A DNA stretch of 64,000 nt from Solimonas flava DSM 18980 (GTDB lineage: Bacteria; Pseudomonadota; Gammaproteobacteria; Nevskiales; Nevskiaceae), in NCBI RefSeq assembly GCF_000426685.1, contig NZ_AUFV01000001.1, positions 124,001-188,000 of the forward strand, given 5' to 3'. The notes under the pieces are model-generated. The model was not told the DNA's origin. It ran no database searches and was given only the letters and a program-made list of their open reading frames with translations. Shown piece by piece: positions 19,263-29,548 of the stretch. Each line of letters begins with the position of its first letter. The first letter of the stretch is position 1. The position numbers and the translations under genes are program-made.

Positions 19263-20774
19263 ATGTGTGGAATAGCCGGAATCGTTTCGCAGAGTGCAGC
19301 CGTCAATTCGGACCTGTTCGATGCCCTGACCATGCTGCAGCACCGCGGACAGGACGCCGCCGGCATCATCACCAATGAAGGTCACCGCCTGTATCTGCGC
19401 AAGGAGAACGGCCTGGTCCGCGACGTCTTTCATGCCGATGACCAGATGGCGAAGCTGCGCGGCAACATGGGCGTCGCCCACGTGCGCTATCCGACGGCCG
19501 GCTCTTCGACCTCGGCCGAGGCGCAGCCGTTCTACACCAACACGCCGTTCGGCATCTCGCTGTCGCACAACGGCAACCTGACCAACGCCGAGGAGCTCAA
19601 GCAGGAACTGTTTCTCGAAGACCGCCGTCACCTGAATACCGAGTCGGATTCCGAGGTGCTGCTGAACGTCTTCGCGCACGAGCTGCTGCAGCGCGGCGTG
19701 CTGCGCCTGACCGCCGACGACATCTTCGCCGCCGTCTCCGGCGTGCACCTGCGTTGCCGCGGCGCCTACGCCTGCGTGGCGATGATCACCGGCTTCGGCA
19801 TCGTCGGCTTCCGCGATCCGTACGGCATCCGCCCGGCGGTCTACGGCCGGCGCGAGACCAGCAAGGGGCCCGAGTACATGATCGCTTCCGAGTCGGTCGC
19901 GCTCGACGCGCTCGGCTACGAGCTGATCGACGACATCGCGCCCGGCGAAGCGGTGCTGATCACGCTCGACGGCAAGCTCTACAAGCGCCAGTGCGCGGCC
20001 AATCCGATCTACTCGCCGTGCATCTTCGAGCACGTCTACCTGGCGCGCCCGGACTCGGTGATCGACGATATCTACGTCTACAAGGCGCGCCTGCGCATGG
20101 GCGTCAAGCTCGCCGAGAAGATCCTGCGCGAGTGGCCGGACCACGACATCGACGTCGTGATCCCGATTCCGGACACCTCGCGCGTCGCCGGTGCCGAACT
20201 CGCGACGCGCCTCGGCGTGCTGTACCGCGAGGGCTTCATCAAGAACCGCTACATCGGCCGCACCTTCATCATGCCCGGCCAGGCGCAGCGCAAGAAGTCG
20301 GTGCGCCAGAAGCTGAACCCGGTCGGCGTCGAGTTCCGCGGCAAGAACGTGCTGCTGGTCGACGACTCGATCGTGCGCGGCACGACCTCGAAGGAGATCA
20401 TCGAGATGGCGCGCGACGCCGGCGCCAAGAAGGTCTACTTCGCGTCGGCCTCGCCGCCGGTGCGCTACCCGAACGTCTATGGCATCGACATGCCGACGTC
20501 GAGCGAGCTGGTCGCGCACGGCCGCTCGGTCGAGGAGCTGCAGAAGATGCTCGGCGCCGACCGCCTGATCTACCAGGATCTGGAAGACCTGATCGAGGCC
20601 GTGCGCACCGGCAACCCGAATATCACGCGCTTCGATTGCTCGGTGTTCAACGGCGAGTACATCACGCAGGACGTCACCACCGAGTATCTGAACCAGCTGG
20701 AGCTGTTCCGCTCCGATGCCGCGCGGGCAGCGCGCAAGAAGGCGCAGACCCTGCTCGAACTGCCCAACGCCTGA
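19263..20774 (+). CDS. purF: Amidophosphoribosyltransferase PurF
   Basis: PurF makes phosphoribosylamine from PRPP and glutamine, the first step of purine synthesis. The 503-residue protein starts [10 protein letters not shown], with the N-terminal nucleophile at C2 and no long propeptide. It has the Ntn glutaminase half ([11 protein letters not shown]) and the phosphoribosyltransferase half with the PRPP loop [16 protein letters not shown]. The non-Fe-S E. coli-like length fits. Confidence 0.98.
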   Translation: MCGIAGIVSQSAAVNSDLFDALTMLQHRGQDAAGIITNEGHRLYLRKENGLVRDVFHADDQMAKLRGNMGVAHVRYPTAGSSTSAEAQPFYTNTPFGISLSHNGNLTNAEELKQELFLEDRRHLNTESDSEVLLNVFAHELLQRGVLRLTADDIFAAVSGVHLRCRGAYACVAMITGFGIVGFRDPYGIRPAVYGRRETSKGPEYMIASESVALDALGYELIDDIAPGEAVLITLDGKLYKRQCAANPIYSPCIFEHVYLARPDSVIDDIYVYKARLRMGVKLAEKILREWPDHDIDVVIPIPDTSRVAGAELATRLGVLYREGFIKNRYIGRTFIMPGQAQRKKSVRQKLNPVGVEFRGKNVLLVDDSIVRGTTSKEIIEMARDAGAKKVYFASASPPVRYPNVYGIDMPTSSELVAHGRSVEELQKMLGADRLIYQDLEDLIEAVRTGNPNITRFDCSVFNGEYITQDVTTEYLNQLELFRSDAARAARKKAQTLLELPNA

Positions 20775-20895
20775 AGATGTGCGATCCGGCTGCTGCGCGC
20801 GCCAAGGCTGCGCCCGTGGTGCTCGCTGTGCTTCGCACAGCCGTGTGCCGCGGACGCGGCCTTGGCGCTTGCTCGCTACGCCATCGCGCACATCT
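20775..20895. repeat. 121-bp imperfect inverted repeat directly after purF
   Basis: Nested complementary arms are present: AGATGTGCGAT (20775-20785) with ATCGCGCACATCT (20883-20895), GCGCCAAGGC (20799-20808) with GCCTTGGCGC (20859-20868), and a central hairpin GCTGTGC-TTC-GCACAGC (20825-20841). It would fold into one long rod in RNA or a cruciform in DNA. It has no T-run and no coding sense. It could be a small non-autonomous mobile element or an RNA structure. Confidence 0.65.
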
Positions 20896-20972
20896 TCGAC
20901 CGGCCGCTTGAAGCGGGCAGGATTTGGCCGTACCTTTGCGCGCGCGCCGATTTGCTCCCAGCTTGCAGGCGC

Positions 20973-20993
20973 GGAAGACCGTCGCGGTCTTCC
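20973..20993 (+). terminator. Hairpin GGAAGACCG-TCG-CGGTCTTCC, possible terminator
   Basis: A perfect 9-bp stem with a 3-nt loop lies in the 303-bp purF-metZ gap. It is followed by AACAAAT and not by a T-run, so termination is uncertain. Confidence 0.45.
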
Positions 20994-21006
20994 AACAAAT
21001 GTCGCT

Positions 21007-21027
21007 AAACGGGGCGTGAGCCCGTTT
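21007..21027. promoter_or_regulatory. Second hairpin in the metZ leader
   Basis: AAACGGG (21007-21013) pairs with CCCGTTT (21021-21027) around a 7-nt loop, 50 bp before the metZ start. Together with the hairpin at 20973-20993 it could form a structured 5' leader. No known methionine riboswitch consensus was recognised. Confidence 0.35.
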
Positions 21028-21077
21028 GGCATGGAACGATGCTGGCGGGCTTTTGCATGGCCCGCAGGAGTCAGGCC

Positions 21078-22268
21078 GTGAGCAGTGAATTCTTCGATCC
21101 GGATTGGGGCAGCGCGACGCTCGGCGTGCGCGCGGCGGAGCCGCGTACCGGCAACCGCGAGCACTCGGCATCGATCTCGATGACGTCCAGCTACGTGTTC
21201 GAGAGCGCCGCGCAGGCGGCGGCCGTGTTCGCCGGGCAGGAGTCCGGTTACATCTATTCGCGCTTCACCAATCCGACCACCGAGGCCTTCGAGAAGCGCC
21301 TCGCGGCGATGGAAGGCGGGCAGAGCTGCGTGGCGACGGCGAGCGGCATGGCGGCGGTGCTGACGCTGTGCCTGGCGCTGCTCAGGCAGGGCGACCACAT
21401 CGTGTCGTCGCGCGGCCTGTTCGGCTCGACGCTCGGTCTGTTCGGCAACATCCTGCCGAAGTTCGGCATCGAGGTCAGCTTTGTCGACCAGACCGATACG
21501 GCGGCCTGGGAGCGTGCGCTCCGTCCGGACACGAAGCTGCTGTTCGCCGAGACGCCGACCAATCCGCTGGTCGAGCTGGTCGACATCGCCGCGCTCGCCG
21601 ACATCGCGCATTGCCACGGCGCGCTTCTGGCGGTCGACAACTGCTTCCTGACGCCGGTGCTGCAGCGGCCGCTGACGCTGGGCGCCGACTTCGTGATCCA
21701 TTCGGCGACCAAGTACATCGACGGGCAGGGGCGCTGCGTCGGCGGCGCGATCGTCGGCGACGCCCAGCGCGTCGGCAAGGACGTGTTCGGCTTCATGCGC
21801 ACCGCCGGGCCGTGCATGAGTCCGTTCAATGCCTGGGTCTTTCTCAAGGGCCTGGAGACGCTGGCGGTGCGCATGAAGGCGCACTGCGAGAACGCGCATC
21901 GCCTCGCCGAGTGGCTGGAAGAGCAGACTGCGGTCCGCCGCGTGTTCTATCCGGGTCTGATCACGCACGCGCAGCACGCGCTGGCGCGTCGCCAGCAGTC
22001 CGGCTTCGGCGCGGTCGTCGCCTTCGAGGTCGACGGCGGACGCGAAGCGGCCTGGCGCGTCATCGACGCGACGCGGCTGATTTCGATCACCGCCAATCTC
22101 GGCGACACGCGCACGACGATCACCCATCCGGCGACGACCACGCACGGCCGCATCAGCGCCGAGGCGCGCGCGCAGGCCGGCATCACCGAAGGTCTGTTGC
22201 GCCTCGCCGTCGGGCTCGAGGATCTGCAGGATCTTCGCGCCGATCTGGCGCGCGGCCTGCAGGCCTGA
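21078..22268 (+). CDS. metZ: O-succinylhomoserine sulfhydrylase MetZ
   Basis: MetZ converts O-succinylhomoserine and sulfide to homocysteine in methionine synthesis. The 396-residue Cys/Met-metabolism PLP enzyme has Y/R phosphate contacts in YIYSRFTNPTTEAFEKRLA, SGMAAVLT, and the PLP lysine K212 in HSATKYIDGQGR. The GTG at 21078 is chosen because GGAG (21067-21070) lies at good spacing. The earlier in-frame ATG at 21039 adds residues foreign to the family. The purF-metZ neighbourhood matches Pseudomonas. Confidence 0.93.
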   Translation: MSSEFFDPDWGSATLGVRAAEPRTGNREHSASISMTSSYVFESAAQAAAVFAGQESGYIYSRFTNPTTEAFEKRLAAMEGGQSCVATASGMAAVLTLCLALLRQGDHIVSSRGLFGSTLGLFGNILPKFGIEVSFVDQTDTAAWERALRPDTKLLFAETPTNPLVELVDIAALADIAHCHGALLAVDNCFLTPVLQRPLTLGADFVIHSATKYIDGQGRCVGGAIVGDAQRVGKDVFGFMRTAGPCMSPFNAWVFLKGLETLAVRMKAHCENAHRLAEWLEEQTAVRRVFYPGLITHAQHALARRQQSGFGAVVAFEVDGGREAAWRVIDATRLISITANLGDTRTTITHPATTTHGRISAEARAQAGITEGLLRLAVGLEDLQDLRADLARGLQA

Positions 22269-22274
22269 GGCGCC

Positions 22275-23078
22275 GTGGACGCGCGGACGCGGCGTGCCTG
22301 GCACGCGGCGCTGGTCGAGACCGATCCGGACGTCAAGTGCGCGCGCGTCGCGGCGCTGCGCGCCGCGGCGGCGCCGGACGCGGGCGCCGAGAGCGCCGAC
22401 GATCCGCGGCCGGTGCCGGGGCGCCCGGCGCAGCCGCCGCTGGTCGCGCCGCGCGCGGTGCCGCGCCGCGGTCTCGGTACGCGCGAGGGGCGGGCGGCGC
22501 TCGCCCACGCGGTCGCGCATATCGAATTCAACGCCATCAATCTCGCGCTCGACGCCGGCTGGCGCTTCGACGCTCTGCCGGCGGCGTTCTACGCCGACTG
22601 GCTCAGCGTGGCGCAGGACGAGGCGCGCCACTTCCAGCTGATGCGGACGCGGCTGCGTGAGCTCGGCAGCGACTACGGCGCGCTGCCGGCGCACAACGGC
22701 CTGTGGGAAGCGGCGGAGAAGACCGCGCACGATCCGCTCGTGCGCATGGCGCTGGTGCCGCGCGTGCTCGAGGCGCGCGGCCTCGACGTCACGCCGGGCA
22801 TGATCCAGCGCCTGCGCGAGGTCGGCGATCACGACACCATCGCCGTGCTCGAACTGATCCTGCGTGAGGAAGTGCGACACGTCGCGATCGGCACGCGCTG
22901 GTTCCGGCATCTGTGCGCAGCGCGTGGTCTGGAGCCGGACGCGACGTTCCGGCGTCTGCTCGACGCGCATGGCGTGCGACTGCATCCGCCGTTCAATCTC
23001 GATGCGCGCCGCGCCGCCGGTTTCGCCGACGCCGAGCTGTGCGGCCACGAACCCGCTGTGCCGCCGGCGCATGCGTGA
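22275..23078 (+). CDS. DUF455 ferritin-like protein
   Basis: A 267-residue protein of the DUF455/COG2833 family. Its helical core carries ferritin-like metal motifs: EFNAINLALD, the DEARHF pattern, and EEVRHVAIGTRW (about residues 82-200). These proteins are expected to bind a di-iron centre; their reaction is unknown, though MiaE-type hydroxylases share the fold. The GTG start is 6 bp after metZ, so the two are probably cotranscribed. Confidence 0.85.
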   Translation: MDARTRRAWHAALVETDPDVKCARVAALRAAAAPDAGAESADDPRPVPGRPAQPPLVAPRAVPRRGLGTREGRAALAHAVAHIEFNAINLALDAGWRFDALPAAFYADWLSVAQDEARHFQLMRTRLRELGSDYGALPAHNGLWEAAEKTAHDPLVRMALVPRVLEARGLDVTPGMIQRLREVGDHDTIAVLELILREEVRHVAIGTRWFRHLCAARGLEPDATFRRLLDAHGVRLHPPFNLDARRAAGFADAELCGHEPAVPPAHA

Positions 23079-23129
23079 CAGACGCCGAACGGCGATACTG
23101 TAGACCGTCTCGTCACCCCGCCGTCCGCG

Positions 23130-24161
23130 ATGCCGCACGATCACGCCCCTGCCGATCACCCCCACGAGCACGATCACGCGTCCGCGCACCGGCATGCGCC
23201 GCATACCGTGCATGCTGCGCCGCACGTCCACGGCCACGGCGCCGGCCATCATGAGCACGGTCACGACCATCACGGTCATGGTCCGCATCTGCACGGCGCC
23301 GGCGCGTCGGAGCGCAAGCTGTTCTGGGCGCTGCTGCTGACCGGCGGTTTCATGTTCGCCGAGGTGGTCGGCGGCCTGATCGCCGGTTCGCTGGCGCTGC
23401 TGGCCGACGCCGCGCACATGCTGACCGATGCCGCGGCGCTGGCGATGGCCTTCGTCGCCGTGCGTGCCGCGCGCCGGCCGGCGACGCCGACCATGAGCTA
23501 CGGCCATCACCGCTGGCAGGTGCTCGCCGCCTTCGTCAACGGCCTCGGCCTGCTGGCGCTCGCGGTCTGGATCCTGGTCGAGGCGTCGACCCGGCTCTGG
23601 GCGCCGGTCGCCGTGCAGGGACGCGTCGTCGTCGTCATCGCCGTGCTCGGCCTGCTCGTCAATCTCGCTTCGTTCGCGATCCTGTCCGGCGGCGAGCAGA
23701 ACCTCAACGTGCGCGGCGCGCTCGCGCATGTGATGGGCGATCTGCTCGGCAGCGTCGCAGCGCTGGTCGCCGGCGCGCTGATCTGGGGTTTCGGCTGGAT
23801 GATCGCCGATCCGCTGCTGTCGGCGCTGGTCGCTCTGCTGATGCTGCGCACCGGCTGGTCGATCGCGCGCCAGGCCGCGCACGTGCTGCTCGAGGGCACG
23901 CCGGATGGGCTCGACGAACGTTCGATCGCCAGCGCGATCGAAGCCGACGTCGAGGCGGTGGCCAGCGTTCATCACGTGCATGCCTGGTCGCTGACCGACG
24001 ACCGGCCGGTCGTCACGCTGCACGCGACGCTGCGCGAGAACGTCGGCCGCGACGCTGCGCTGTCGGCGATCCAGCGCGTGCTGCAGGCCCGCTTCGGCAT
24101 CACGCACAGCACGATCCAGATCGAAGAGCAGGCCTGCGCCGGCGTCGGCTGCGTACCCTGA
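23130..24161 (+). CDS. Cation diffusion facilitator with His-rich N-terminus
   Basis: A 343-residue CDF transporter, probably exporting Zn2+, Co2+ or a related ion by proton exchange. The first 55 residues contain about 20 histidines. Six membrane segments follow (about 62-250). The transport-site HxxxD pairs are visible as AHMLTD in TM2 and AHVMGD in TM5. The C-terminal cytoplasmic domain carries VHHVHAWSLT. No metal regulator is adjacent. The ribosome site is weak. Confidence 0.93.
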   Translation: MPHDHAPADHPHEHDHASAHRHAPHTVHAAPHVHGHGAGHHEHGHDHHGHGPHLHGAGASERKLFWALLLTGGFMFAEVVGGLIAGSLALLADAAHMLTDAAALAMAFVAVRAARRPATPTMSYGHHRWQVLAAFVNGLGLLALAVWILVEASTRLWAPVAVQGRVVVVIAVLGLLVNLASFAILSGGEQNLNVRGALAHVMGDLLGSVAALVAGALIWGFGWMIADPLLSALVALLMLRTGWSIARQAAHVLLEGTPDGLDERSIASAIEADVEAVASVHHVHAWSLTDDRPVVTLHATLRENVGRDAALSAIQRVLQARFGITHSTIQIEEQACAGVGCVP

Positions 24162-24267
24162 GCCTCCGGCGCGACGCGCCGGTACGGCGCGCGCGTTTTC
24201 ACGTGTCTGTCATCCCCGCCGGCTAGCGTGCGCGACCCGCTATCCACGACTTCCGGGGGCCGAACCG

Positions 24268-25167
24268 ATGCGCCTGCTTGCTCCGCTGTTTTTCGCCTGC
24301 GCGTTGGCGTTCTTGTCGGCCTGCCAGGGCGGCGGCAGCGGTGCGCCGGGCGCCGCGGCGATCGAGCGCTTCGTCGTCGCGCAGCCGGCGCTCAATGAAT
24401 CGTCCGGCCTGGCCCGCTCCGGGCGCAACCCCGGCGTGTACTGGAGCCACAACGACAGCGGCGGTCCGACCGACCTCTACGCCTTCGACGCGCAAGGGGC
24501 GTCGCGCGGCGTGCTGCATGTGCAGGGTGCGCTCAATCTCGACTGGGAAGACATCAGCGGCTTCGTCGAGGATGGCGTGCCGCGCCTGCTGGTCGCCGAC
24601 GTCGGCGACAACAACGCCCTGCGTCCGGCGGTGCGGCTGTATGTGCTCGACGAGCCGGCGCTCGACGCGGCCGGCGGCACGCTCGACGCACGCGCGTCGC
24701 GCAGCTTCGCGCTGGTCTATCCGGACGGGCCGCGCGATTGCGAAGCGGTCGCGGTCGATGCCGAGGAAGGCAGCGTCTATCTGCTCAGCAAGCGCGACGC
24801 CGTGCCGCGGCTGTATCGCGTGCCGCTGCATCCGGGCTCGCCGCTGGTCGTCGCCGAAGCGCTCGGCGAGATCAGCATCCCGCGCGCGGCGGCCGACGCA
24901 CCGAACCCGGAGGCGATCAACTGGGTGACGTCGATGGATTTCGCAGCCGATGCGCGCCGCGCCGCCGTCGTCACGCTGAGCCGCGCCTACGTCTACACGC
25001 GCGCGGAGGGCGAGAGCTGGGCGCAGGCCTTTGCGCGTCCGCCGGCGGCGTACGCGGTGCCGGACGATCCGCAGATCGAGGCGATCGCCTGGAGCGCCGA
25101 CGCTCGCGAGCTGCTGCTGACCTCGGAGGGCGAACCGACGCCGGCGGCGCGGCTGCGCGTCGACTGA
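24268..25167 (+). CDS. Lipoprotein with beta-propeller-like sequence
   Basis: A 299-residue protein with a lipoprotein signal MRLLAPLFFACALAFLSAC (lipobox LSAC, C19). The body has repeating strand-turn patterns (VYWSHNDSGGPTDLYAFDAQG, LDWEDISGFVEDG, LLVADVGDNNALRP, RDCEAVAVDAEEGSVYLLSKRD) of the kind seen in phytase- or esterase-like beta-propeller proteins. The Asp-rich turns may bind calcium. No enzymatic residue set is certain. It is convergent with lpxH. Confidence 0.75.
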   Translation: MRLLAPLFFACALAFLSACQGGGSGAPGAAAIERFVVAQPALNESSGLARSGRNPGVYWSHNDSGGPTDLYAFDAQGASRGVLHVQGALNLDWEDISGFVEDGVPRLLVADVGDNNALRPAVRLYVLDEPALDAAGGTLDARASRSFALVYPDGPRDCEAVAVDAEEGSVYLLSKRDAVPRLYRVPLHPGSPLVVAEALGEISIPRAAADAPNPEAINWVTSMDFAADARRAAVVTLSRAYVYTRAEGESWAQAFARPPAAYAVPDDPQIEAIAWSADARELLLTSEGEPTPAARLRVD

Positions 25168-25188
25168 AGGTCCGCTCGCGGCGCCGCC

Positions 25189-25911
25189 TCAGCGCTCGAT
25201 GCAGCGCCGCACGCAGCCCTGCGCGTCGACGCTGAGATACTCCATGCGCTGCGGATGCCAGTCGGCCAGTACCAGCCGCGTGCCGCGCTGCGGGCCGAGC
25301 CGCAGCAGATGGTCGGCCGGCCGGTGCGTGTGGCCGTGGATCAGGCGCGTCACGCCGTAGCGCAGCATCGTCGCCTGCACGGCCTGCGCGTTGACGTCCA
25401 TGATCGCCGCCGGCTTGTTGCGCTTCTCGGCGCCGCTCTGCCGGCGCAGGCCGCCGGCGATGCGGTGGCGGCGCGCTTTCGGCAGGCGCAGGAACAGCCA
25501 TTGCGCGACGCGGTTGTGCGCGAAGCGCCGCCAGCGCTGATAGCCCCGGTCGTCGGTGCAGAGCAGATCGCCGTGTGACAGCAGCGTCGGCACGCCGCCG
25601 AGTTCGACGACGACGGGATCGCGCAGGATCTGCATGCCGCTCGCCTGCGCGCAGCGGCGACCGACCAGGAAGTCGCGGTTGCCGGCGATGAAGTAGACCG
25701 GCACGCCGCTCGCGGTCAGCGCGCGCAGTGCGGTGATCTCCGGCGCGTAGTCCTCGAGCCCGACATCGTCGCCGACCCAGTACTCGAACAGGTCGCCGAG
25801 GATGTAGACGCCTTGCGCCTGCCGCGCCGGGCCGGCGAGGAAATGCAGAAAGCCCTCGCGCAGCGGCGAGGGCTCGTTCGGCAGGTGCAGGTCCGACAGC
25901 AGCAGGATCAT
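25189..25911 (-). CDS. lpxH: UDP-2,3-diacylglucosamine diphosphatase LpxH
   Basis: LpxH hydrolyses UDP-2,3-diacylglucosamine to lipid X in lipid A synthesis. The 240-residue calcineurin-like phosphoesterase shows the metal motifs in order: SDLHL (residue 6 on), LGDLFEYWVGDD, AGNRDF, LSHGD and HGHTHRP. It follows ppiB on the same strand, as in E. coli. Confidence 0.96.
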   Translation of the reverse strand: MILLLSDLHLPNEPSPLREGFLHFLAGPARQAQGVYILGDLFEYWVGDDVGLEDYAPEITALRALTASGVPVYFIAGNRDFLVGRRCAQASGMQILRDPVVVELGGVPTLLSHGDLLCTDDRGYQRWRRFAHNRVAQWLFLRLPKARRHRIAGGLRRQSGAEKRNKPAAIMDVNAQAVQATMLRYGVTRLIHGHTHRPADHLLRLGPQRGTRLVLADWHPQRMEYLSVDAQGCVRRCIER

Positions 25912-26052
25912 GCGGCGGTTCCCGTCGCGGGATGCCCCGGCAGTGCGCGGCGCGCGGCGACGATGCCATCCCGCATCGTCATCCGATCCGGCTGCGCGAC
26001 TGGACAGCTTCCCATTCGCGGCGCTCGTGCGCGCAATGACGAAGCCGGGCGC

Positions 26053-26562
26053 TCAGAGCACCGTGACCTTGTCGATGACGACCTGCGTGACCGGCACGTC
26101 GCGGCCGAACGGACGCGCGTTGCCGGTCGGCGTTTCGGCGATCTTGTCGACGACGTCGAGGCCCGAGGTGACCTTGCCGAACACCGCGTAGCCATAGCCG
26201 TCCTGGCCCGGATGATTCAGGAAGTCGTTGTCGCCGTGGTTGATGAAGAACTGCGAGGTCGCCGAGTTCGGATCCGAGGTGCGCGCCATGGCGATGGTGC
26301 CGCGCTCGTTCTTCAGGCCGTTGTTCGATTCGATGCCGATCGGCGCGCGCGTGCGGCGCTGGCCGTAGTCGCTGTCGTAGCCGCCGCCCTGGATCATGAA
26401 GCCCTTGATCACGCGATGGAAGACGAGGCCGTCGTAGTGACCGTCGTTGGCGTACTGCACGAAGTTGGCGACGGTCTTCGGCGCCTTGGCGGCGTCGAGT
26501 TCGAGTTCGATCGCGCCGAGCGTGGTGTCGATACGGACGCGGACGGGGCTGGTGTCGGTCAT
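26053..26562 (-). CDS. ppiB: Peptidyl-prolyl cis-trans isomerase B (cyclophilin)
   Basis: A 169-residue cytoplasmic cyclophilin. The catalytic FHRVIKGFMIQGG, NSATSQFFIN and YAVFGKVTSGLDVVDKI segments are present, and there is no signal peptide. The 141-bp gap to lpxH holds only short repeats around GATGCCATCCCGCATC and no recognisable gene. Confidence 0.96.
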   Translation of the reverse strand: MTDTSPVRVRIDTTLGAIELELDAAKAPKTVANFVQYANDGHYDGLVFHRVIKGFMIQGGGYDSDYGQRRTRAPIGIESNNGLKNERGTIAMARTSDPNSATSQFFINHGDNDFLNHPGQDGYGYAVFGKVTSGLDVVDKIAETPTGNARPFGRDVPVTQVVIDKVTVL

Positions 26563-26595
26563 GGCGGTTTTCCGGTGGTGGGATTTCGAATGTCG

Positions 26596-27612
<1,017 letters not shown>

Positions 27613-27689
27613 CGGCAGGCGCGGCGGGGCGGCCGTGCATTATCGTCGATCCGGCGGGCGCCATGCGGCCGCGCCCGCCGGCGCCGGGC

Positions 27690-28523
27690 TCAAGGGGTGC
27701 GCGCGGCGAACCAGTCGAGCAGCAGGCGGTTGATGTCGTCGGCGCGGTCGATCTGCAGCCAGTGCGAAGCGCGCTCGATGCGCGCATAGCGCCACGGCCC
27801 GGTGACCTGGCGCCGCGAATTGCGCATCTGGCTTTCGGCGAGCGCGAAATCGCCGTCGCTCCACAGGCCGAAGACCGGCAGCGGCGTCTTGCCGTAGCGG
27901 CCGGTGAGGATGTGCCAGGCGTTGGCGCGGTACCAGCGCAGGCCGGCCGTCAGCCGCCCCGGGCGTGACAGCGCCGCGACGCGGACCTCGGCCTCGGCGG
28001 CGGCGCTGAGGCTGCGCAGCGCGCGCCAGTTGCCGGCGCGCAGCAGCGTCTCGGCGAGACCGGGCACGAGGAACATGAACGCGTACCAGCCGCGCAGCTT
28101 CTGTTCGATGCCGCGCCGGTACTCGGCCGGATGGCCGACCGACATCGCCACGTAGCTGTGCCAGCGCTGCGGCGCGTCAATCGCCAGCTGCCAGCCGACC
28201 ACCGCGCCCCAGTCGTGACCGACCAGGCGCACCGGCTCGCGCACGTCGAGCGCGTCGAGCAGGCCGAGCACGTCGTCGCGCAGGTGTTCGAGGCGGTAGT
28301 CGCGCACGCGCGGTGCCAGATCGCTGTCGCCGCAGCCGCGCTGGTCGGGCGCAATGACGCGGTAGCCGGCCGCCGCGAGTACGCCGATCTGCTGTTGCCA
28401 GACGCGGTGCGTGTCGGGGAAGCCGTGCAGCAGCAGCACCGGCGGACCTTCGCCCGCCAGCGCCACGTTGAAGTTCAGACCGTTCGCCGCAACCCGGCGG
28501 TATTCGATGCCGTCCATGGCCAT
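27690..28523 (-). CDS. Alpha/beta hydrolase, epoxide hydrolase-like
   Basis: A 277-residue alpha/beta hydrolase. HGFPDTH forms the oxyanion region and GHDWGA carries an Asp nucleophile, as in epoxide hydrolases and haloalkane dehalogenases. The likely catalytic His is in ASHWLQID. The ATG at 28523 follows GAGGA and starts MAMDGIEYRRVAANGLNFNV; an earlier in-frame start would overlap the upstream hydrolase gene. It follows the lipase-like gene by 25 bp on the same strand. Confidence 0.88.
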   Translation of the reverse strand: MAMDGIEYRRVAANGLNFNVALAGEGPPVLLLHGFPDTHRVWQQQIGVLAAAGYRVIAPDQRGCGDSDLAPRVRDYRLEHLRDDVLGLLDALDVREPVRLVGHDWGAVVGWQLAIDAPQRWHSYVAMSVGHPAEYRRGIEQKLRGWYAFMFLVPGLAETLLRAGNWRALRSLSAAAEAEVRVAALSRPGRLTAGLRWYRANAWHILTGRYGKTPLPVFGLWSDGDFALAESQMRNSRRQVTGPWRYARIERASHWLQIDRADDINRLLLDWFAARTP

Positions 28524-28548
28524 GCTCCTCGTTCTCTGCCCGGCGGGC

Positions 28549-29490
28549 TCAGGGGGCCGGCGCCAGGCCGGCGCGGAACGCCTTGTAGTCGGCGGCGGCA
28601 CGGTACGGCGCCTCGAGCATCGGCAGATGGCCGGTGTCCGGCATGACGATCAGCTGCGAGTTCGGCAGCGCCTGGTGCAGGATCTCGGCGCCGGAGACGT
28701 CGAGCACGCGGTCGTTCTGGCCCCAGACGATCAGCGTCGGCGTCGGCAGGCCGGCGACTTGCTGTTCGAGGAAGGCGGGCGTGGCGGAAAGCTCGCGGAA
28801 GATTCGCGTGTGCAGCGGATAGTTGACGGCGGCCGCCTCGGCCAGTTCGTGCTTGACGCTGTACGGCAGCGGCGGCTGATGGTGCATGGCAATGGACATG
28901 ACGCGCGCGAAGTCGTCCGGCGTCTTGGCGAAGAGCAGGAACTCGCCGTGCTCGCGATAGGCGCGGAACATTTCCGATTCCTGCGCCGAACCGACGCCGG
29001 CCGGCGCCAGCAGCCACAGGCTCTGCACGCGCTCGGGGTGGATGCGCGCGAAGGCGAGCACGATCGCGCCGCCCATCGAGCTGCCGCCGAGGTGCGCGCG
29101 CGGGATTTGCAGCGCGTCGAGGAACTGCGCCAGGTGCTCGACCTGCGCCTGGATCGAGTAGTCGGCGTCGGCCGGTTTGCTGCTCTCGCCGAAGCCCGGC
29201 AGGTCGAGCGCGACAATGCGGCCGACGCCGCGCAGGAACGGCGCGACCTGCGCGAAATTGTCCTTGTCGGCGCCGATGCCGTGCACCAGCACCAGCGGCT
29301 CGCCGCGGCCGCCGTCGAGATAGGCGATCTCGAAGCCCGGAATCTGCACGGTCTTGCGCGTCAGGCCGCCGAGCGCGTGCTGCACGGCCATCGCGCCGTG
29401 CGCCATCGGTTTCGGGAACAGGTGATCGGCGCCGACGTAGACGATCGCGACGAGCACGAGCGCGGCCAGCAGCTTGAACAGAAACTTCAT
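28549..29490 (-). CDS. Membrane-anchored alpha/beta hydrolase (lipase/esterase-like)
   Basis: A 313-residue hydrolase with an N-terminal membrane helix (about 4-20, LFKLLAALVLVAIVYVG). It has HGIGADKDNF, the nucleophile elbow GGSSMGGAIV (Ser), WGQNDRVLDV with the acid, and DTGHLPMLEAP with the His. Similar proteins act as lipases or polyester esterases. It is adjacent to a second hydrolase, a TetR regulator and a monooxygenase, which suggests catabolism of a lipid-like ester or ketone, though no substrate is shown. Confidence 0.88.
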   Translation of the reverse strand: MKFLFKLLAALVLVAIVYVGADHLFPKPMAHGAMAVQHALGGLTRKTVQIPGFEIAYLDGGRGEPLVLVHGIGADKDNFAQVAPFLRGVGRIVALDLPGFGESSKPADADYSIQAQVEHLAQFLDALQIPRAHLGGSSMGGAIVLAFARIHPERVQSLWLLAPAGVGSAQESEMFRAYREHGEFLLFAKTPDDFARVMSIAMHHQPPLPYSVKHELAEAAAVNYPLHTRIFRELSATPAFLEQQVAGLPTPTLIVWGQNDRVLDVSGAEILHQALPNSQLIVMPDTGHLPMLEAPYRAAADYKAFRAGLAPAP

Positions 29491-29548
29491 CTGGAAACTC
29501 CCCCTTTGGTGATGGTTTGAATGATGTGCCGATCGGTGCTGGCGGCGC

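Noticed and set aside
18681-24107. 1808-codon minus-strand open frame
   Set aside because: It spans the antisense of cvpA, purF, metZ, DUF455 and the cation exporter, has no recognisable domain, and has shadow-type composition.
24162-24267. A gene or regulator between the cation exporter and the lipoprotein
   Set aside because: The 106 bp hold no supported open frame or clear regulatory signature.
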